Shown: positions 4,679 through 6,111 of the stretch, piece by piece
Numbering within the stretch: the first letter of the stretch is position 1
Layout: the number at the start of each line of letters is the position of its first letter
Assembly: GCA_036520135.1 (NCBI GenBank)
Contig: DATDKF010000114.1
Span: forward strand, 1-6,111
DNA from: DASSUW01 sp036520135
Lineage (GTDB): Bacteria > Actinomycetota > Thermoleophilia > Solirubrobacterales > Solirubrobacteraceae
Direction: 5' to 3'
Length of the DNA: 6,111 bases
Made by a program: the position numbers and the translations under genes
The notes under the pieces: generated by a model
What the model was told of the DNA's origin: nothing
Database searches by the model: none
The model's input: the letters and a program-made list of their open reading frames with translations, nothing else

Positions 4679-6111
4679 GTCGCGTTGAACGCCTCCTGCG
4701 GGGGGTCGGCGCCGAGGTCGGGCGACCCGGCGCGCTGGGAAGTACCGGCGGATAGCGACTCGCGCGGGTCGCGCGCCGGGAGGTGCTTGAGGTAGCGGTC
4801 GACCATCCGCGCGCACTGCCGGCCCTCGTTGATCGCCCACACGATCAGCGACTGGCCGCGGCGCGCGTCGCCGGCGGCAAACACGCCGTCGGCCGAGGTC
4901 GCGTAAGCCCCGGCCTTGGCGTTGCCGCGCGGATCCTTGTCGACGCCGAGCGCCTCGAGCAGCGCCGGCTCGGGCGCCAGGAAGCCCATCGCCAGCAGCA
5001 CGAGGCCGGCCGGATGCGACTCCTCGGTGCCCGGGATCGCGTCGAACGGCGGCTTGCCGGAGTTCTTGACCCAGCGGATCTCCTCGACGTGGCCGTTGGA
5101 CCCGGTCAGCGCGGTCGTGGAGATCGCGAAGTCCTGTTCGCCGCCCTCCTTGATGGCGTACGAGCGGCGCATCTTGACCGGCCAGCGCGGCCACGGCGTG
5201 AGGTCGTCCGGGCGCCGGGCGGGCGGCTCGCCGAGCAGCTCGATCTGCGTCACCGACGCGGCGCCCTCGCGGTGCGAGTTGCCGACGCAGTCCGCGCCGG
5301 TGTCGCCGCCGCCGATCACGATCACGTGCTTGCCGGCGGCCGTGATGGCGCCCGGCGCGCCGCCGCTGGCGGCGACTTCGCGGTTGCGGACGTACAGGTA
5401 CTCCATCGCGAAGTGCACGCCGTCGAGCTCGCGGCCCGGCACCGGCAGGTCGCGCGGCACGCGCGAGCCGGTGGCGATCACGACCGCGTCGTGGCGCGCC
5501 CGCAGCTCGGCGGGGTCGACGTCGTCGCCGACATCGACGCCGTACTCGAAGCGCACGCCCTCGGCGAGCAGCTGCTCGAGCCGCCGCTCGATCACCCACT
5601 TCTCGATCTTGAAGTCCGGCACGCCGAAACGGACCAGGCCGCCGCCGGCCTCGTCGCGCTCGTAGACGGTCACGCCGTGGCCGGCGCGGCGCAGCTGCTG
5701 GGCGGCGGCGAGGCCCGCGGGGCCGGCGCCGATCACCGCCACCGTGCGGCCGGTCTCGAGCCCCGGCGGGCGCGGCACCACCCAACTCTCGTCGAACGCG
5801 CGGTTGATGATCGCCACCTCGATCTGCTTGATCGAGACCGCGTCGCCCTCGCGGATCTCCAGCACGCACGCCGCCTCGCACGGCGCCGGGCAGAGCCGGC
5901 CGGTGAACTCCGGGAAGTTGTTGGTGGCGTGCAGCTGGTCGATCGCCTCGCGCCAGCGGTCGCGGTACACGAGGTCGTTCCAGTCGGGGATCAGGTTGCC
6001 GAGCGGGCAGCCGTTGTGGCAGAACGGCACGCCGCACTCCATGCAGCGCGCGCCCTGGTTGCGCAGCCCCTGCAGCGGCAGCGAGTCGATGAACTCCCGG
6101 TAGTCGCCGAC
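4675..6111 (-). CDS. gltD: Glutamate synthase (NADPH) small/beta subunit, nearly complete, 5' end off the right edge
   Basis: 478 codons are visible, from VGDYREF at the edge to the TGA at 4677-4675; probably only 10-20 N-terminal residues are missing. GltD oxidises NADPH on FAD and passes electrons through iron-sulfur clusters to GltB, which makes glutamate from glutamine and 2-oxoglutarate. In visible numbering: Cys23, 26, 31 and 35 (CMECGVPFCHNGC) and Cys74, 78 and 82 (CPAPCEAAC) are iron-sulfur ligands or candidates. FAD-binding GAGPAG is at 128-133. RFGVPDFKIEKWVI is at 161-174. NADPH-binding GGGDTGADC is at 267-275. The C-terminal FAD motif GVFAAGDARRGQS precedes WAINEGRQ. After the usual end near Tyr-Leu 440-441 a 37-residue hydrophilic extension follows. 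The ATG at 6042 is internal (Met24), because the frame and homology continue upstream. gltB would be expected off the right edge. Homologous FAD/Fe-S oxidoreductases exist, but the match to GltD is close throughout. Confidence 0.93.
   Translation of the reverse strand, partial: VGDYREFIDSLPLQGLRNQGARCMECGVPFCHNGCPLGNLIPDWNDLVYRDRWREAIDQLHATNNFPEFTGRLCPAPCEAACVLEIREGDAVSIKQIEVAIINRAFDESWVVPRPPGLETGRTVAVIGAGPAGLAAAQQLRRAGHGVTVYERDEAGGGLVRFGVPDFKIEKWVIERRLEQLLAEGVRFEYGVDVGDDVDPAELRARHDAVVIATGSRVPRDLPVPGRELDGVHFAMEYLYVRNREVAASGGAPGAITAAGKHVIVIGGGDTGADCVGNSHREGAASVTQIELLGEPPARRPDDLTPWPRWPVKMRRSYAIKEGGEQDFAISTTALTGSNGHVEEIRWVKNSGKPPFDAIPGTEESHPAGLVLLAMGFLAPEPALLEALGVDKDPRGNAKAGAYATSADGVFAAGDARRGQSLIVWAINEGRQCARMVDRYLKHLPARDPRESLSAGTSQRAGSPDLGADPPQEAFNAT
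4692..4697 (-). promoter_or_regulatory. Perfect AGGAGG upstream of the small membrane protein gene
   Basis: A full AGGAGG on the minus strand lies inside the last codons of gltD, 13 nt before ATG 4678. The spacing is long for an optimal site. Together with the ATGA overlap it suggests both coupled and independent initiation. No other start codon in frame gives better spacing. Confidence 0.5.

Noticed and set aside
4385..6037. A 550-codon minus-strand frame ending in the small membrane protein
   Set aside because: The first 450 or so residues are gltD read in the wrong frame; the real gene begins at ATG 4678.

Overview
This 6.1 kb window is bacterial chromosome with very high GC (about 70% by eye) and strongly G/C-biased third codon positions. 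Almost every base is coding. The protein types suggest a GC-rich actinobacterium: a MutT1-like Nudix domain containing YDDWSLPKGK, a GltD, a TetR regulator beside a flavin monooxygenase, and GTG, TTG and apparently CTG starts. A Solirubrobacterales/Thermoleophilia-type host is a reasonable guess, but the window contains no rRNA or marker gene that settles it.

Layout, left to right. (1) A leftward operon covers 1-2799: a flavin-containing monooxygenase (FMO) gene at 2799-1426, a TetR-family regulator at 1429-824, and a class V PLP-dependent aminotransferase-fold enzyme from 827 off the left edge. Each gene overlaps the next by 4 nt (GTGA, then CTGA). (2) The only true intergenic gap, about 45 bp (2800-2844), separates this operon from a divergent rightward pair. 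It holds an imperfect palindrome, TGAC-N6-GTCA, which is a reasonable candidate operator for the TetR protein. (3) The rightward pair is a stand-alone Nudix hydrolase (2845-3252) and a second, different PLP enzyme of the cysteine-desulfurase-like (VC1184-type) subfamily (3249-4388), again joined by a 4-nt GTGA overlap. (4) A second leftward operon enters from the right edge: glutamate synthase small subunit gltD (6111-4675, lacking only its extreme N-terminus), then a GlsB/YeaQ/YmgE-type small membrane protein (4678-4385) joined by an ATGA overlap. Its stop codon interlocks with the stop of the convergent PLP enzyme in a shared CTAG.

How the genes may work together. The FMO-TetR-aminotransferase set looks like a self-regulated small-molecule oxidation and amino-group cassette whose inducer and substrate are unknown. 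The Nudix protein is probably nucleotide-pool sanitation or dinucleoside polyphosphate hydrolysis, and its coupling to a PLP enzyme is unexplained. GltD passes NADPH electrons to a GltB subunit, presumably encoded off the right edge, for glutamate synthesis. I see no RNA genes, mobile elements, CRISPR arrays or clear rho-independent terminators. Nothing here proves a new system. The most unusual points are the apparent CTG start of the leftmost gene, the MutT1-like Nudix domain without its usual histidine-phosphatase half, and the desulfurase-like enzyme with no C-terminal cysteine.
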